Notes: generated by a model from the letters alone, not told the origin. Counted from the first letter of the stretch, positions 17,032 to 27,560 are shown. The stretch: DNA of 64,000 bases from Marinobacterium lutimaris (GCF_900108065.1 NZ_FNVQ01000009.1:1-64000); one strand, 5' to 3'. Numbers and translations are program-made.

Positions 17032-17706
17032 ATGGATCTTTCAAATTGGCGTGGTGCCCCCCAACCTGAGCGGGTGACCCTACAGGGGAGATATGCGCGG
17101 CTAGAACCGCTTAGCGAAGCGATACACGGGGCGGACCTGTTTGCCGCCGCGATCGAACCCGGTGCGGATGGCCGGTTCCGTTACCTTCCCGACACTACGC
17201 CTCCAGACTATTCGGCCTTCACCAACTGGCTGCAAAAAGCGGAAGCATCGGCGGACCCAATGTTTTTCGCGGTTATCGACATGCGGACCGGCCGGGCGGA
17301 GGGGCGCCAGGCACTGATGCGCATCGATGCAGACAACGGGGTCGCCGAGGTTGGGCACGTACTCTGGTGTCCTGCAATCGCGCGCTCAAGGATATCGACA
17401 GAGGCGCTTTTCCTGATGGCGCAGTATGTTTTCGACGAGCTCGGCTACCGCCGCTTCGAATGGAAATGCCACAATCACAACTTGCCGTCAAAGCGCGCGG
17501 CTGAGCGGTTCGGCTTCCTCTTCGAGGGTATTTTCCGCAATCACCTGGTAGTGAAAGGTGAAAATCGCGACACCGCCTGGTTCGCGATGACGGATGACGA
17601 CTGGAAATCGATAAAGCCAGCCTATCTTGCTTGGCTTGATCCGACGAATTTTGATTCGAATGGACAACAACGCACCAAACTGGCGATCGGATTAAAGGCA
17701 TCGTAA
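17032..17706 (+). CDS. GNAT-family N-acetyltransferase, 224 aa
   Basis: A protein of the RimJ/RimL-like GNAT group that would acetylate an amine using acetyl-CoA. The start 'MDLSNWRGAP' at 17032 follows AGGAG, so the longer frame from 16927 is not needed. A RimJ/L-like signature 'EWKCHNHNLPSKRAAERFGF' lies near residues 143-162 and 'GIFRNHLVVKGENRDTAWFA' after it. The acetyl-CoA loop is atypical: 'CPAIARSRISTEAL' replaces the usual Q/RxxGxG/A, with Arg and Ile at the glycine positions, so activity is uncertain. It stands alone between the AraC gene and the IS66 element. Confidence 0.8.
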   Translation: MDLSNWRGAPQPERVTLQGRYARLEPLSEAIHGADLFAAAIEPGADGRFRYLPDTTPPDYSAFTNWLQKAEASADPMFFAVIDMRTGRAEGRQALMRIDADNGVAEVGHVLWCPAIARSRISTEALFLMAQYVFDELGYRRFEWKCHNHNLPSKRAAERFGFLFEGIFRNHLVVKGENRDTAWFAMTDDDWKSIKPAYLAWLDPTNFDSNGQQRTKLAIGLKAS

Positions 17707-17960
17707 CTAGACCGTTTCCCAGTCGTGTCGGAGGATACCTCACGCCTGACCATCGAACGCTGCCGCCCATCCATAAAGCGGTCAGACAGCCAAATTTTCA
17801 ACATCGCAATCTGTTGCGACGCAGAGCAATCCGGGGGCTTACGCTGACTGGTAATCTTTTTTAGACCAAACAGCTTTAAAAAGTGCCTCAGTTTACGTTT
17901 GCCTCCAGTCCTTTGTGTAGTGTTTCAATGATTCCGGACACCAATTTAGGTGGTACAGTC
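17707..17960. other. Intergenic region before IS66
   Basis: No gene is supported. The last stretch, 17925-17960, contains 'GATTCCGGACACCAATTTAGG', reminiscent of the outer end of an IS3-family element. It may be the far end of the IS3 element whose orfB resumes at 20370 on the other side of IS66. This is a weak reading. Confidence 0.3.
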
Positions 17961-17975
17961 GTAACCGTCTGCCGG

Positions 17976-19504
17976 TCACACCTTGTCAGCGGTAACCGGC
18001 GTCCAGTTATGCGGCAGTAACTCATCGATGGCACTGGCCTTCTGTTTCGGCAGCCGGGTGAGTACATCCTTCAGGTAGGCGTAGGGTTCATGTCCGTTCA
18101 GCTTCGCTGACTGGATCAGACTCATGATCGCGGCAGCCCGCCGGCCACTGCGCAAGGAGCCTGCGAAGAGCCAGTTCTTCCGACCCAACGCCCAGGGTCG
18201 GATCAGGTTTTCCACCCGGTTGTTATCGATCGGCACCGATCCATCAACAAGGTAACGCGTCAGGGCTGTCCAACGCTTCAGACTGTAGTCCAGCGCCTTA
18301 GCGGTCGCTGTCCCATGGGGTATTTTCGTACGTTGGGCCTGCATCCATTGATGGAGTGCGTCCAGTATCGGTTTGAATCGGCTTTGCCGGATCTGCTCCA
18401 CGGCTTGGCCGGCGATCTGACTTTTACCGCTGACCTCCAGTTCCACGAACTTGCGACGGGCATGGGCCATACAGGCGATCTCGGCGACCCCTTGGGCGAA
18501 GCTGGCCTTATATCCGCTGTAGTCATCACAGACCAGCTTGCCGCTCCACTCTCCGAGCATCTCTCGGGCGTGCTGTCCGCTCCGTCCGGGAGTGAAGTGA
18601 TAGATCACCGCGTTCAGGTTAGAGAACGGAGTGCTGGCGTAGGCCCAGATGTAGGCTTTATGGGTTTTCTTCTTGCCGGGAGGCAGCATCGGTACCGGTG
18701 TCTCATCCGCATGCAGCACCGCTTCCTTGAGGAGCGTATCGCGCAATGCATCGACCAGTGGCTGTAGCTGTACTCCGCAGACACCGATCCACTCGGCCAG
18801 GGTGGAACGCCGGCACGGGTAAAGATCTGTTCCTGTCGGTACAGCGGCAGGTGGTCTGCGTACTTGGCGATCAGCACCTGGGCGAGCAACACTGAGGTAG
18901 GGATCCCCTTGTCGATGATCTGTGCCGGCATCGGCGCCTGGATTAACGTCTCGCAGCGATTACAGGCCCACTTGCCCCGGATATGCCGCTCCACCGTGAA
19001 CACGCCGGGCGTATAGTCGAGCTTCTCACTGACCTCTTCGCCGATGCGCTTGAGCTGGCAGCCGCAGGTGCACCGGGTATTGTCCGGCTCATGGCAGATC
19101 TCGGTACGGGGCAGTTCAGGCGGGAGCGGTGAGCGCTTGGGCTGACGCTTTTCAGCAGGGGCGACCGCTGGAGCCTGTAATTGCTCCAGTTCGGTCTCTA
19201 TTCCGGCGATATCCGCATCCATTACTTCGTCCAGCAAGCTGATCTGAAGCACGTTGAGGTGTTCGCTACGCTGACCGAATTTATGCCGTCTCAGTAAGGC
19301 GACTTCGTAGGTGAGTTACCCGATTTTCAGATCGCGCTGCTTGATGGTTTGGTCACGTTTCTGGATGACCTGGTCGCGTTGCTGGAGAGCTTGATCGTGG
19401 GCCTGGATCACCTGGTCCTGTTGCTCGACACGGGTCATCAGCTCGGCGGCTAACTGGCGGAGCTGTTCAGGTGTGAGCTGGGTCAGGTCCGGGGATGCAC
19501 TCAT
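17976..19504 (-). pseudogene. tnpC: IS66 transposase tnpC, interrupted by a nonsense codon and a frameshift
   Basis: The large DDE transposase of IS66. It begins at 19504 with a coiled-coil leader rich in 'QRDQVIQKRDQTIKQRD'. An in-frame TAA at 19316-19318 then stops it, although the same frame continues directly with 'LTYEVALLRRHKFGQRSEHL', the normal next segment. A zinc-finger-like part (CTCGCQL and CNRC) follows. Near 18806 a net frameshifting deletion between 'RAGV' and 'STLAEWIGVCGVQL' moves the frame. The rest, 'HADETPVPMLPPGKKKTHKA' onward, contains the catalytic DDE core and ends at 17976. Two lesions make it inactive. Confidence 0.9.
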
Positions 19505-19596
19505 GCACGACAGTATGCCCGCATTGACCGAACTTGGGGATGCCCGGATCGGCTAATAGCCCGGCGAGCGTGCCTGTGCTCAACTCGGTTAAAGCC

Positions 19597-19932
19597 TCAG
19601 ATCTGCGTAATCACACCGGCGGCACCGACGTGCTGCCAAGGGAGCCCCTGTACCAGTGCTGTCAGTTGCTCGGCTGTTAATACCCGGTGATCGCCGCGCC
19701 AAGCCTCGGCCCAGTGGAACTTGCCCTGGTTGAGGCGCCGTGCGCACAACCAGATACCCAGGCCGTCATGCACCAACACCTTCATCCGGTTACCGCGCTT
19801 GTTGGTAAACAGGTAAGCGCAGTGTGGGCGAGCCTCACCGAATACCTTAATCACGCGTGCCAGAGCCGTATCCGGTCCCGCCCGCATATCCATGGGTTCG
19901 GTGGCTAGCCAGATCTCATCAATACGGATCAT
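19597..19932 (-). CDS. tnpB: IS66 accessory protein TnpB, 111 aa
   Basis: The IS66 Orf2 family protein, recognisable by 'EPMDMRAGPDTALARV', 'CAYLFTNKRGNRMKVLVHDG' and 'GIWLCARRLNQGKFHW'. The start at 19932 is chosen because its ATG overlaps the tnpA stop (ATGA), the usual coupling in IS66. Length is normal. It is needed for IS66 transposition but its biochemical role is not established. It appears intact. Confidence 0.92.
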   Translation of the reverse strand: MIRIDEIWLATEPMDMRAGPDTALARVIKVFGEARPHCAYLFTNKRGNRMKVLVHDGLGIWLCARRLNQGKFHWAEAWRGDHRVLTAEQLTALVQGLPWQHVGAAGVITQI

Positions 19933-20285
19933 TGCAGCAGATCCTGCAACCAGCGCAGACATCGGTCGCCGTCAGCCAGGGGCCAGTTCACGACGATGCT
20001 GCCGTTGGTTCGCGGGATCTCGATACGGATCACGCTTGAATCCGAAGCAGCGGAAGAAAGCGAAGGCGCTGAAACGGGCAGCGGTAGCTTCACAAAATCA
20101 TTCGGCGCCGGCAGCCTGCTTTGTTGGCGAGCCTTACGGATCCAAGTCTGAACTTGGTTAGCATTGAGTTCATGTTCACGCGCTACCTGCGCGACCGAAG
20201 TACCAGGTTGGAGGCAGGCAGAGATCACTGCGGCCTTGAACTCGGGAGAATGTCGGCGACGCTTGCGGATCGTGTCGGTCGTCAT
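19929..20285 (-). CDS. tnpA: IS66 accessory protein TnpA, 118 aa
   Basis: The small first gene of IS66. An N-terminal helix-turn-helix of the IS3/IS66 Orf1 type is seen: 'RRRHSPEFKAAVISACLQPG', then 'SVAQVAREHELNANQVQTWI'. A variable C-terminus ends 'GDRCLRWLQDLLQ'. It overlaps tnpB by four bases. It appears intact and probably binds the element ends. Confidence 0.9.
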   Translation of the reverse strand: MTTDTIRKRRRHSPEFKAAVISACLQPGTSVAQVAREHELNANQVQTWIRKARQQSRLPAPNDFVKLPLPVSAPSLSSAASDSSVIRIEIPRTNGSIVVNWPLADGDRCLRWLQDLLQ

Positions 20286-20610
20286 GATAAGTGCCCACTT
20301 AAATATAGATGGGCACTTATTGTTGGCGTACTGACTGGACCCGGAAAGATGGGTTTACCGGACGGTTACACCCAACCGCCTCAATAGGGAGTTTGAGCCA
20401 GCCGCACCGAATCAGGCGTGGTGTGGCGACATCACATATGTCTGGGTGCAGAACCGGTGGTGTTATCTGGCTGTTGTGCTCGACCTGTTTTCTCGCCGTA
20501 TTGTCGGATGGGCCTTCTCTGAACGTCCAGATGGTGCCTTGGTGGTGAAGGCGCTCGATATGGCCTTTGAGCAGCGAGGAAGGCCGGCTGGGCTTCTGTT
20601 CCACTCCGAT

Positions 20611-22281
<1,671 letters not shown>

Positions 22282-22388
22282 TAAGCCTTGAAATTCATCT
22301 GAATTGGAACATTTGGAATGTCCCAATTCCCCGATATTTTCGGGAACCCTCGTTTTACAGTAGCGCAATCCAGAATAAGGAGATTCGT

Positions 22389-23027
22389 ATGAAGATTTCG
22401 CGTGCAATAGCGCCGTCGCTTGTCGTCACTGCACTGTCACTCACTGTAACCGGCTGCATTACAACGCAAGGTGAAGACACCTACGTCAACGGCCAGTGCG
22501 TCACTTGCTGGCAGAACCCGCTTAGCATCGAATCCTCCACTGGCGCGAACTCACCGACTCCTAACACTGGTATGACGGTAAACGGCGTGACCCAAAGCTG
22601 CCGCCCGGCAACCTCTAAGTATGACCGTACTTGGCATGCTCATGATGAGCGGTGGTGCGATAACGTCACGCTCCCCGGCGCTAGCCTGTCTCCGAGTGTC
22701 ACGTACACAGAGACTGTGGCAGCGCCAGTGGACACGGCCTACATCAAGGCCAAACGCTTCCTGCGCTTTACTGACCCTGATGACAACCCCAATGGTGACT
22801 CACCCTTTGCTGCTGCTCGCTGGGACGCCCTCCCCGGCTCCTATTACAACGTCGTTGGCATGTACGGTGGGCCCATGCGGCAGATGCTTTGGTACGCCGA
22901 GTACGACTTGCAGCTGGAAAAAGTATCCAGCACGCGCACGAAAGTCAGCATTCGCAACCGCGTTTACAGCCGGGGCATGGATCCTGCTGAATTCCGCAAA
23001 CAGCTGATGAATGCCATCAAGAGGTGA
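22389..23027 (+). CDS. Putative outer-membrane lipoprotein of unknown function, 212 aa
   Basis: The signal peptide 'MKISRAIAPSLVVTALSL' is followed by lipobox 'TVTGC' with Cys23, so it should be lipid-anchored. The mature part has several cysteines (CVTC near 37-40, C64, C81) and no family I recognise. AAGGAG precedes the ATG. It is the first of four closely spaced + strand genes (3 bases to the next), so it probably belongs to one transcript with the DUF1173 gene. A surface or conjugation-related role is possible but unsupported. Confidence 0.7.
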   Translation: MKISRAIAPSLVVTALSLTVTGCITTQGEDTYVNGQCVTCWQNPLSIESSTGANSPTPNTGMTVNGVTQSCRPATSKYDRTWHAHDERWCDNVTLPGASLSPSVTYTETVAAPVDTAYIKAKRFLRFTDPDDNPNGDSPFAAARWDALPGSYYNVVGMYGGPMRQMLWYAEYDLQLEKVSSTRTKVSIRNRVYSRGMDPAEFRKQLMNAIKR

Positions 23028-23030
23028 GCC

Positions 23031-23543
23031 ATGAGCCTTTCATGCCGGGAAGTGGACAACATTTTCCAGTCGATCGTGATCCAAGTGCAAGATCCGCCGC
23101 AGATGCTGAATGCGTCTATGGCCGCCTTCAAGCCAGAAGATCCAACGCGGATGGAGTGGCGTTACGAGTTGCGCGGCTTTGTCCGCGGCCTGACTGTCAC
23201 TGGGCAACTGAATGGAAACGTATTAAAGCAGACGGACCGCCTGTTTCAGCAACCCAAGGATGGCCAAACCCGGCCAGGACGAATCCATCTGTTTTCCATT
23301 GATGTTTTTGCACACGCTCCCGGCAAGAAAGGCCGAATTTTCCAGTTCGACGTTGCAGCCATGAACCCGATGGATGCCTACGTCCAACTTACCAAACGCT
23401 TGGTATATCGCACTATCCCTGACGTTTACCAAGTTGAGGTATTTGAGTCGGCCCTTGCTGATCGTGAGGCCACCCAGCAACCCGCTCGCCTATTCGGAGA
23501 GGATGAGCTTATTTTTGTGACCGACAATGGACAGACGAAATAG
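23031..23543 (+). CDS. Hypothetical protein, 170 aa
   Basis: I do not recognise this protein. It is soluble-looking, with no signal peptide or membrane segment, mixed alpha/beta and contains 'WRYELRGFVRGLTVTGQLNG' and 'LFSIDVFAHAPGKKGRIFQF'. GAGGTGA, overlapping the preceding stop codon, serves as ribosome site, so it is coupled to the lipoprotein gene. Its end overlaps the next gene by 17 bases. Conservation of such packing suggests a functional unit with its neighbours. Confidence 0.6.
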   Translation: MSLSCREVDNIFQSIVIQVQDPPQMLNASMAAFKPEDPTRMEWRYELRGFVRGLTVTGQLNGNVLKQTDRLFQQPKDGQTRPGRIHLFSIDVFAHAPGKKGRIFQFDVAAMNPMDAYVQLTKRLVYRTIPDVYQVEVFESALADREATQQPARLFGEDELIFVTDNGQTK

Positions 23544-23895
23544 CAATTCCACAGTTGACCATTTATATCCGGACAAAACGCCTTTCACTGTCAAATTTGA
23601 GACGGACACTTGGATTTTTCTGCTTGATCTTGATGATGATTCGGCTGCGTCCATCATGGATTCTGCCGATTGGGTTATAGCCTCTCTCCGCGTGTACCGG
23701 GGCATACTGAGCAAAAAAGTCTACTTCCTCGACACCCGGGAAGGATTGCTTGAAATCACCCATAACGGTGAAGAAAAAACTGGCATCATCCGCTGCTCAC
23801 ACTCTCAACGGGTATCAATCGAACGCTTAATCCAAAACCAGAGGACACAGTCCAATGAGCATGGTTCAGATCCAGATCGCCGGGAATACCTATAA
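23527..23895 (+). CDS. Hypothetical protein, 122 aa
   Basis: Not recognised. It is acidic in the middle ('DLDDDSAASIMDSADWVIAS') and has no signal peptide. Its start overlaps the previous gene by 17 bases and its end overlaps the DUF1173 gene by 41 bases. It is open throughout and the coding style matches its neighbours, but its ribosome site is weak. It is either a real small partner gene or a chance frame in a compact operon; the former is favoured by the lack of any other gene in this gap. Confidence 0.5.
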   Translation: MDRRNSNSTVDHLYPDKTPFTVKFETDTWIFLLDLDDDSAASIMDSADWVIASLRVYRGILSKKVYFLDTREGLLEITHNGEEKTGIIRCSHSQRVSIERLIQNQRTQSNEHGSDPDRREYL

Positions 23896-25072
23896 CTCCC
23901 AGTCTGTAGGCTTTAAAGATGTGTTGAAACAGGCCTACGAAGGGCGGGAACGCCCTTTGTGCCTGTGCACTGCAAAAAGGCCGGAGCTCTATATCGCCAA
24001 AATCAACGACGGATACTTCCTGAAGCGCATGCCCGGCACCGGCATCGAGCATGATGCAGAATGCCCCCACTTCGAAATATCTCCTTTGCTATCTGGCCGC
24101 GGTAACTTGGAAGCCTCTGCCATCACCCACGACCTAACATCCAACACCACCCTCTTAAAGCTGGGATTTCCACTTTCCACGCACATTGGTTCTTCCAGGG
24201 GCGCCCCGCCCCCCGGCAGTAACAAGGCAACGCAAGAAGTTGCCAGCGTACCAGATCGGAAATTGAACCTGCGTAGCCTGCTTGACCTGATCTACGAGGA
24301 TGCACACCTCAACCGCTGGTACCCCGCTATGGAAGGTAAGCGGTTCTGGGGTATCGTGGCGCGGGAAATAGCCGGAGCGACGAAGCCCCTGCGTACCTCA
24401 CGCAGCTCCCTCTCCAGCTCATTCATGATACCCAAGTACGCCAAACGCGGCGAGTATGGGGGGAACAATGCGAGCTGTGCAGCCTTCATCGACCAACTGG
24501 CAGGCAAGGGCAGCAAACGCCCGAACGGCTTTGTGATCGGGGAGATTCACTCGATACACACCGACTATAACCGTCCCCGCCTGGTCCTGCAGTTTATGGA
24601 CACGGCCATTGAGCTGGACCCAACCGTATATACCAAATTTAGTGCAGTGTTTGAGGAAGAGCTGGCCCTTAATGAGGGCAACAATGACGTTCACTTGCTC
24701 GTGATCGTCTGCGTTCATAACGAAATGTCACGCCTGGTAGCCAACCAGATGACCGCCATGTTGCTTGATGAACATTGGATACCCGTTGGCCAGTCTGCCA
24801 CTGAAGTGCTGCTGCTAGAGTCAATGCATAATCAAAAGCGGGCGTTCCAGAGAATACTGCGCTACACAGCTCCACCCGAACAGGTTATGGCCACGGCGAT
24901 TCTTCTGGATACAGTTGAACCCACGCCAATCTTCATTGCGCCAGCCCCAGAAGATGAAGACGAGGCTAAACAGTATGTATCCTTGGTGAAAAATGAAGCA
25001 CCGGATGCGGTGATTATCTACCCTGGCTCAACGTTTGAGTTACCACCGAAACGGACTCAGCAAAGCAACTGA
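23855..25072 (+). CDS. DUF1173 family protein, 405 aa
   Basis: The N-terminus shows the pattern I associate with DUF1173: 'PLCLC' (Cys36, Cys38), 'YIAKINDGYFLKRMPGTG' and 'HDAECPHFE' with Cys70 and nearby histidines, a possible metal site. A variable linker and a C-terminal half with 'QFMDTAIELDP' and 'SVVKNEAPDAVIIYPGSTFE'-like elements follow. Family members are common on integrative and plasmid elements, and their function is not established. AGAGGA lies eight bases before the start at 23855. It closes the four-gene operon begun at 22389. Confidence 0.75.
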   Translation: MSMVQIQIAGNTYNSQSVGFKDVLKQAYEGRERPLCLCTAKRPELYIAKINDGYFLKRMPGTGIEHDAECPHFEISPLLSGRGNLEASAITHDLTSNTTLLKLGFPLSTHIGSSRGAPPPGSNKATQEVASVPDRKLNLRSLLDLIYEDAHLNRWYPAMEGKRFWGIVAREIAGATKPLRTSRSSLSSSFMIPKYAKRGEYGGNNASCAAFIDQLAGKGSKRPNGFVIGEIHSIHTDYNRPRLVLQFMDTAIELDPTVYTKFSAVFEEELALNEGNNDVHLLVIVCVHNEMSRLVANQMTAMLLDEHWIPVGQSATEVLLLESMHNQKRAFQRILRYTAPPEQVMATAILLDTVEPTPIFIAPAPEDEDEAKQYVSLVKNEAPDAVIIYPGSTFELPPKRTQQSN

Positions 25073-25174
25073 AGCTCAGTGGGCTGAACCACGCCCGTCA
25101 GAAGCTAAAATTCCTTCAAGGGTGTGACGGCACTCCTTATCGTGACAAGCGTACCCTCCCATTTTTTCCCCTGG

Positions 25175-25465
25175 TTAGCCTTTAGATTGCATCATCTGCG
25201 CTGTCATCGCCCGACTCTCCTTTGCAGTACGCGAGCAACTGCCGTGATTCCACAACGCCTTCGTGACCATGACGAACGCATCTATTTCATCTGGCGTTGC
25301 GCCTATTTCCGCCGCAAAGAGATCCAGGTTTGTGAAGTCAAACCGGGTCAGGTCGATCGGCTGTTTGATCTGATGCTCGGCAAAACCCCTGGCGTATTCT
25401 TCATCGAGTTCCGGGTTCTTGCTCATCGCCCGGTAAACCAATTCCTGCAGGTATTCCATCATCAA
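25175..25465 (-). CDS. Hypothetical protein, 96 aa
   Basis: A small helical protein, not recognised. It begins 'MMMEYLQELVYRAM' and includes 'IGATPDEIDAFVMVTKALW'. GGGAA precedes a run of three ATG codons, any of which could be the start. It is convergent with the DUF1173 operon (102 bases between stops) and divergent from the two small genes at 25574. Gene-like composition supports it, but there is no functional clue. Confidence 0.55.
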   Translation of the reverse strand: MMMEYLQELVYRAMSKNPELDEEYARGFAEHQIKQPIDLTRFDFTNLDLFAAEIGATPDEIDAFVMVTKALWNHGSCSRTAKESRAMTAQMMQSKG

Positions 25466-25573
25466 TTCCCTTGTCTAACTGAAAGAAAACCAGCTTCAGC
25501 GTGTGTTTTAAGTTCCTGAATTTATCACAGAATATCCTTATCTCATGAACATCCAGCAAGGTGATAAATCAAT

Positions 25574-25714
25574 ATGAGTCGTGAAGAATTGGAACAACTT
25601 GCTCTCTCTGCTGTGCCTGCTGACCTTTACTACGACCTGCAGGACACATTGAACGAGACGCCGGATGAGGATCTTTGGACGATCGTGAACGACGACCAAG
25701 AGCTCGAACATTGA
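25574..25714 (+). CDS. Small acidic protein, 46 aa
   Basis: A short open frame 'MSREELEQLALSAVPADLYY' onward, ending 'NDDQELEH', with AAGGTGA nine bases upstream of its ATG. It is followed nine bases later by a zinc-ribbon gene whose ribosome site (GAGGAGG) starts right at this stop. It is strongly acidic and probably helical. Function unknown. The paired arrangement supports expression of both. Confidence 0.5.
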   Translation: MSREELEQLALSAVPADLYYDLQDTLNETPDEDLWTIVNDDQELEH

Positions 25715-25723
25715 GGAGGATCT

Positions 25724-25897
25724 ATGTGTGAGGACAAAACGCCAGCTAAATGCCCCGATTGCGGGGTCCCGGCAGGACAATTACACCGTCCAGGATGCGA
25801 TGTGGAGATTTGCCCCGAGTGTGGTGGCCAAATGATAGATGATGAGTGTTATGTGCAATCACCCCGTATACCGTGGAGCGGTGTTTGGCCCGATTAA
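25724..25897 (+). CDS. Small zinc-ribbon protein, 57 aa
   Basis: Contains 'CPDCGVPAGQLHRPGCDVEI' followed by 'CPECGGQMIDDEC': two CxxC knuckles plus His and extra Cys, the pattern of a small zinc ribbon. GAGGAGG precedes the ATG. It lies directly behind the 46-residue gene. Such proteins are frequent on plasmids and islands. It may bind nucleic acid or a protein partner; no specific role can be given. Confidence 0.6.
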   Translation: MCEDKTPAKCPDCGVPAGQLHRPGCDVEICPECGGQMIDDECYVQSPRIPWSGVWPD

Positions 25898-26204
25898 CGT
25901 CATGCGCCCTTCAAGTTTGCTAATGTCCGGTTCAGATCCAACGTGATCCTGGCTATCGCCTGCACCGGGTGCGCTGTCGCAATGGGGTCAGCTACTACTA
26001 TTCGCTTTTTTCGCTCACCCCATTGTTCCATATTTGATCTGCACGTCGTTAGGGACCTGATTAGTGGAGCCGGGCATGGCACGTCTGCTCTAGGTAATGG
26101 CGATTTACCGCGCCTTTTTGCAAACCACCCGCGGACGCAGATCCTCTACTATCGACGCCCAGTTACCCTGTGCTGCTTCCCGCAGGCAAACCATAAAGAA
26201 GGAC
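25898..26204. other. Intergenic region, no supported gene
   Basis: About 300 bases between convergent genes. An open frame from 25943 exists but has no ribosome site and an unlikely composition. No hairpin with a T run was recognised. Confidence 0.4.
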
Positions 26205-26492
26205 TCATCTGGAATTGAATGCAGGATGGGCATCTGATTCTGCTGCTCGATGTTGGGCATCGTGCTCGTTCCAATACTGCAGATTGTTTAATAAAGCCTG
26301 CTCCCAACCCTCGTGGATTTGGATACACATAATCTCACCGTAGGGAGTATCTCCCCAATAGAATCCGGCCTCGTTTTCGAAGATCACGTCACAGCCGTTC
26401 GTGAAATGCACCATTTTACCGATCAGGTCCGGCAACAGCTCTACAACAGCAGCCAAGTCATCACAGTCTATCGTGACGCGCTCAATCCTCAT
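26205..26492 (-). CDS. Hypothetical protein, 95 aa
   Basis: An acidic protein, 'MRIERVTIDCDDLAAVVELL' onward, with 'GFYWGDTPYGEIMCIQIHEG' in the middle. It resembles small immunity or modulator-type proteins in composition but no family is recognised. It overlaps the end of the upstream secreted protein gene by 11 bases, so it is the third gene of a - strand operon running from 27560. Confidence 0.5.
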   Translation of the reverse strand: MRIERVTIDCDDLAAVVELLPDLIGKMVHFTNGCDVIFENEAGFYWGDTPYGEIMCIQIHEGWEQALLNNLQYWNEHDAQHRAAESDAHPAFNSR

Positions 26493-27276
26493 TGAGTTTG
26501 CTCCGACCCTGTAGCACTTCCCGATACGGATTATCCGGAGATTCCTGGGCCAGAATACTCATGGCTTTACGCATATCCTGCATGGTTTCAGCGCTGCTGA
26601 GATATCTCGGATCGCGCCTTGCCACTTCGACGCCGGCACTCAATAGCTCTATGCCTGCTTCCCTGGTGGTTACATCCTGCAGGTACCAGAATCCAAGCTG
26701 GAACTGGCACGGCGCGAATCCGATCCGTGCACAGTTGGAAAGGTACTGGAATGTGCGCAGGGCTTCGTCCGAGATTTCCCCTTCGCCCCCCTTCATCGGC
26801 GTTGGTATCGCACGCTGCTGCCACGCTTGTAATTGTCGTTCTGCCCAATAGACCTGAGCAGGCCAGTAGTCTCGAATAGCCGCGACTGATAGCAGCTTAA
26901 TTGCTGCTTGATCGCGCTCATCACCTGTAAAATTCTGGTCCTTCGCATATGTCAGAATCAGAGCGACATTCACTACCGTATCCAGACTGAGGGTTGTCTC
27001 CTGCTCGAACAGTCGCACCCAATACCCAGGGCCTGCTGTTGCAATATAGGGAATCCCGATCTGTTCTTGTCGCGTAGGTGAATTTTTTGACTGCTGATCA
27101 AATGCGATGGCTAGCAACAGTAGGCTTTCTGCCCTGTTCCCATGCTCGAGGCTATCACCAAATACTTCTTGGATATCCTGCTCTGTCGGGTTCGGGATGG
27201 AATCCGTGGCGGAGTCTGCAGCTGACAACTTGAGGCAGAATCCCAGCGTCAGTAGCAGCACTGCGCGCTTCAACAT
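26482..27276 (-). CDS. Secreted helical-repeat protein, 264 aa
   Basis: An N-terminal signal peptide 'MLKRAVLLLTLGFCLKLSAA' points to export. The body is alpha-helical with a segment near 180-220 ('APCQFQLGFWYLQD' followed by 'AGIELLSAGVEVA') that resembles Sel1/TPR-like repeats. It lies in a three-gene operon with seven-base overlap to the upstream gene and 11-base overlap to the downstream gene. A periplasmic scaffold role is plausible; no precise function can be given. Confidence 0.6.
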   Translation of the reverse strand: MLKRAVLLLTLGFCLKLSAADSATDSIPNPTEQDIQEVFGDSLEHGNRAESLLLLAIAFDQQSKNSPTRQEQIGIPYIATAGPGYWVRLFEQETTLSLDTVVNVALILTYAKDQNFTGDERDQAAIKLLSVAAIRDYWPAQVYWAERQLQAWQQRAIPTPMKGGEGEISDEALRTFQYLSNCARIGFAPCQFQLGFWYLQDVTTREAGIELLSAGVEVARRDPRYLSSAETMQDMRKAMSILAQESPDNPYREVLQGRSKLNED

Positions 27277-27560
27277 AAGCCCAGCTTCCCGCCTCTACCA
27301 GCTGAGAAGTTAGGAATATCCTCAGCAGGCATACCCTGCAATGCAAGACCTCTAATCCAGCGCTCATTCGCTATGTGGAAGTAAACTGTAATTGCTGAAG
27401 TGCCAGGACTGAAGGTAGCCTTTCTGGCCACCGTTGCTTGTGCTTCTTGAAGGTTTCCAGCAAGCATGCTTTTGCGGCTGACGTGATTAAAATTATCAAC
27501 TAACCCAACAGCGTATGAACACGTTCGTTGCGCGAAATCGACGTGAAGCAGGTTACCCAT
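27270..27560 (-). CDS. Hypothetical protein, 96 aa
   Basis: The start 'MGNLLHVDFAQRTCSYAVGL' at 27560 has GGAGGG just upstream and is preferred over 27644 in the same frame. The C-terminus 'GLALQGMPAEDIPNFSAGRG' is unusual. It is the first gene of the - strand operon with the secreted repeat protein. Family and function are unknown. Confidence 0.5.
   Translation of the reverse strand: MGNLLHVDFAQRTCSYAVGLVDNFNHVSRKSMLAGNLQEAQATVARKATFSPGTSAITVYFHIANERWIRGLALQGMPAEDIPNFSAGRGGKLGLC

Larger units (their letters stand above)
17961..20369 (-). mobile_element. IS66-family element, about 2.4 kb, defective
   Basis: A full-length-sized IS66-family insertion with the three-gene order tnpA-tnpB-tnpC on the - strand. 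The ends are inverted copies starting GTAACCGTC (17961-17969 and 20361-20369). The GTAA tips are typical of IS66. The flanking eight bases (GTACAGTC on the left, ACCCAACC on the right) do not match, so no target duplication is left and an adjacent deletion or recombination probably occurred. The transposase gene is broken, so the element can move only if a related transposase acts in trans. Confidence 0.85.

Noticed and set aside
17953-20377. Target-site duplication around IS66
   Set aside because: The expected eight-base duplicates were compared (GTACAGTC against ACCCAACC) and do not match.
23527-23895. Rejecting this overlapping frame as a shadow
   Set aside because: The frame was kept as a low-confidence gene because no other gene fills 23544-23854 and the operon packing fits.
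25943-26218. 91-codon + strand open frame
   Set aside because: No ribosome site, unlikely Cys/Arg-rich composition and no family resemblance.
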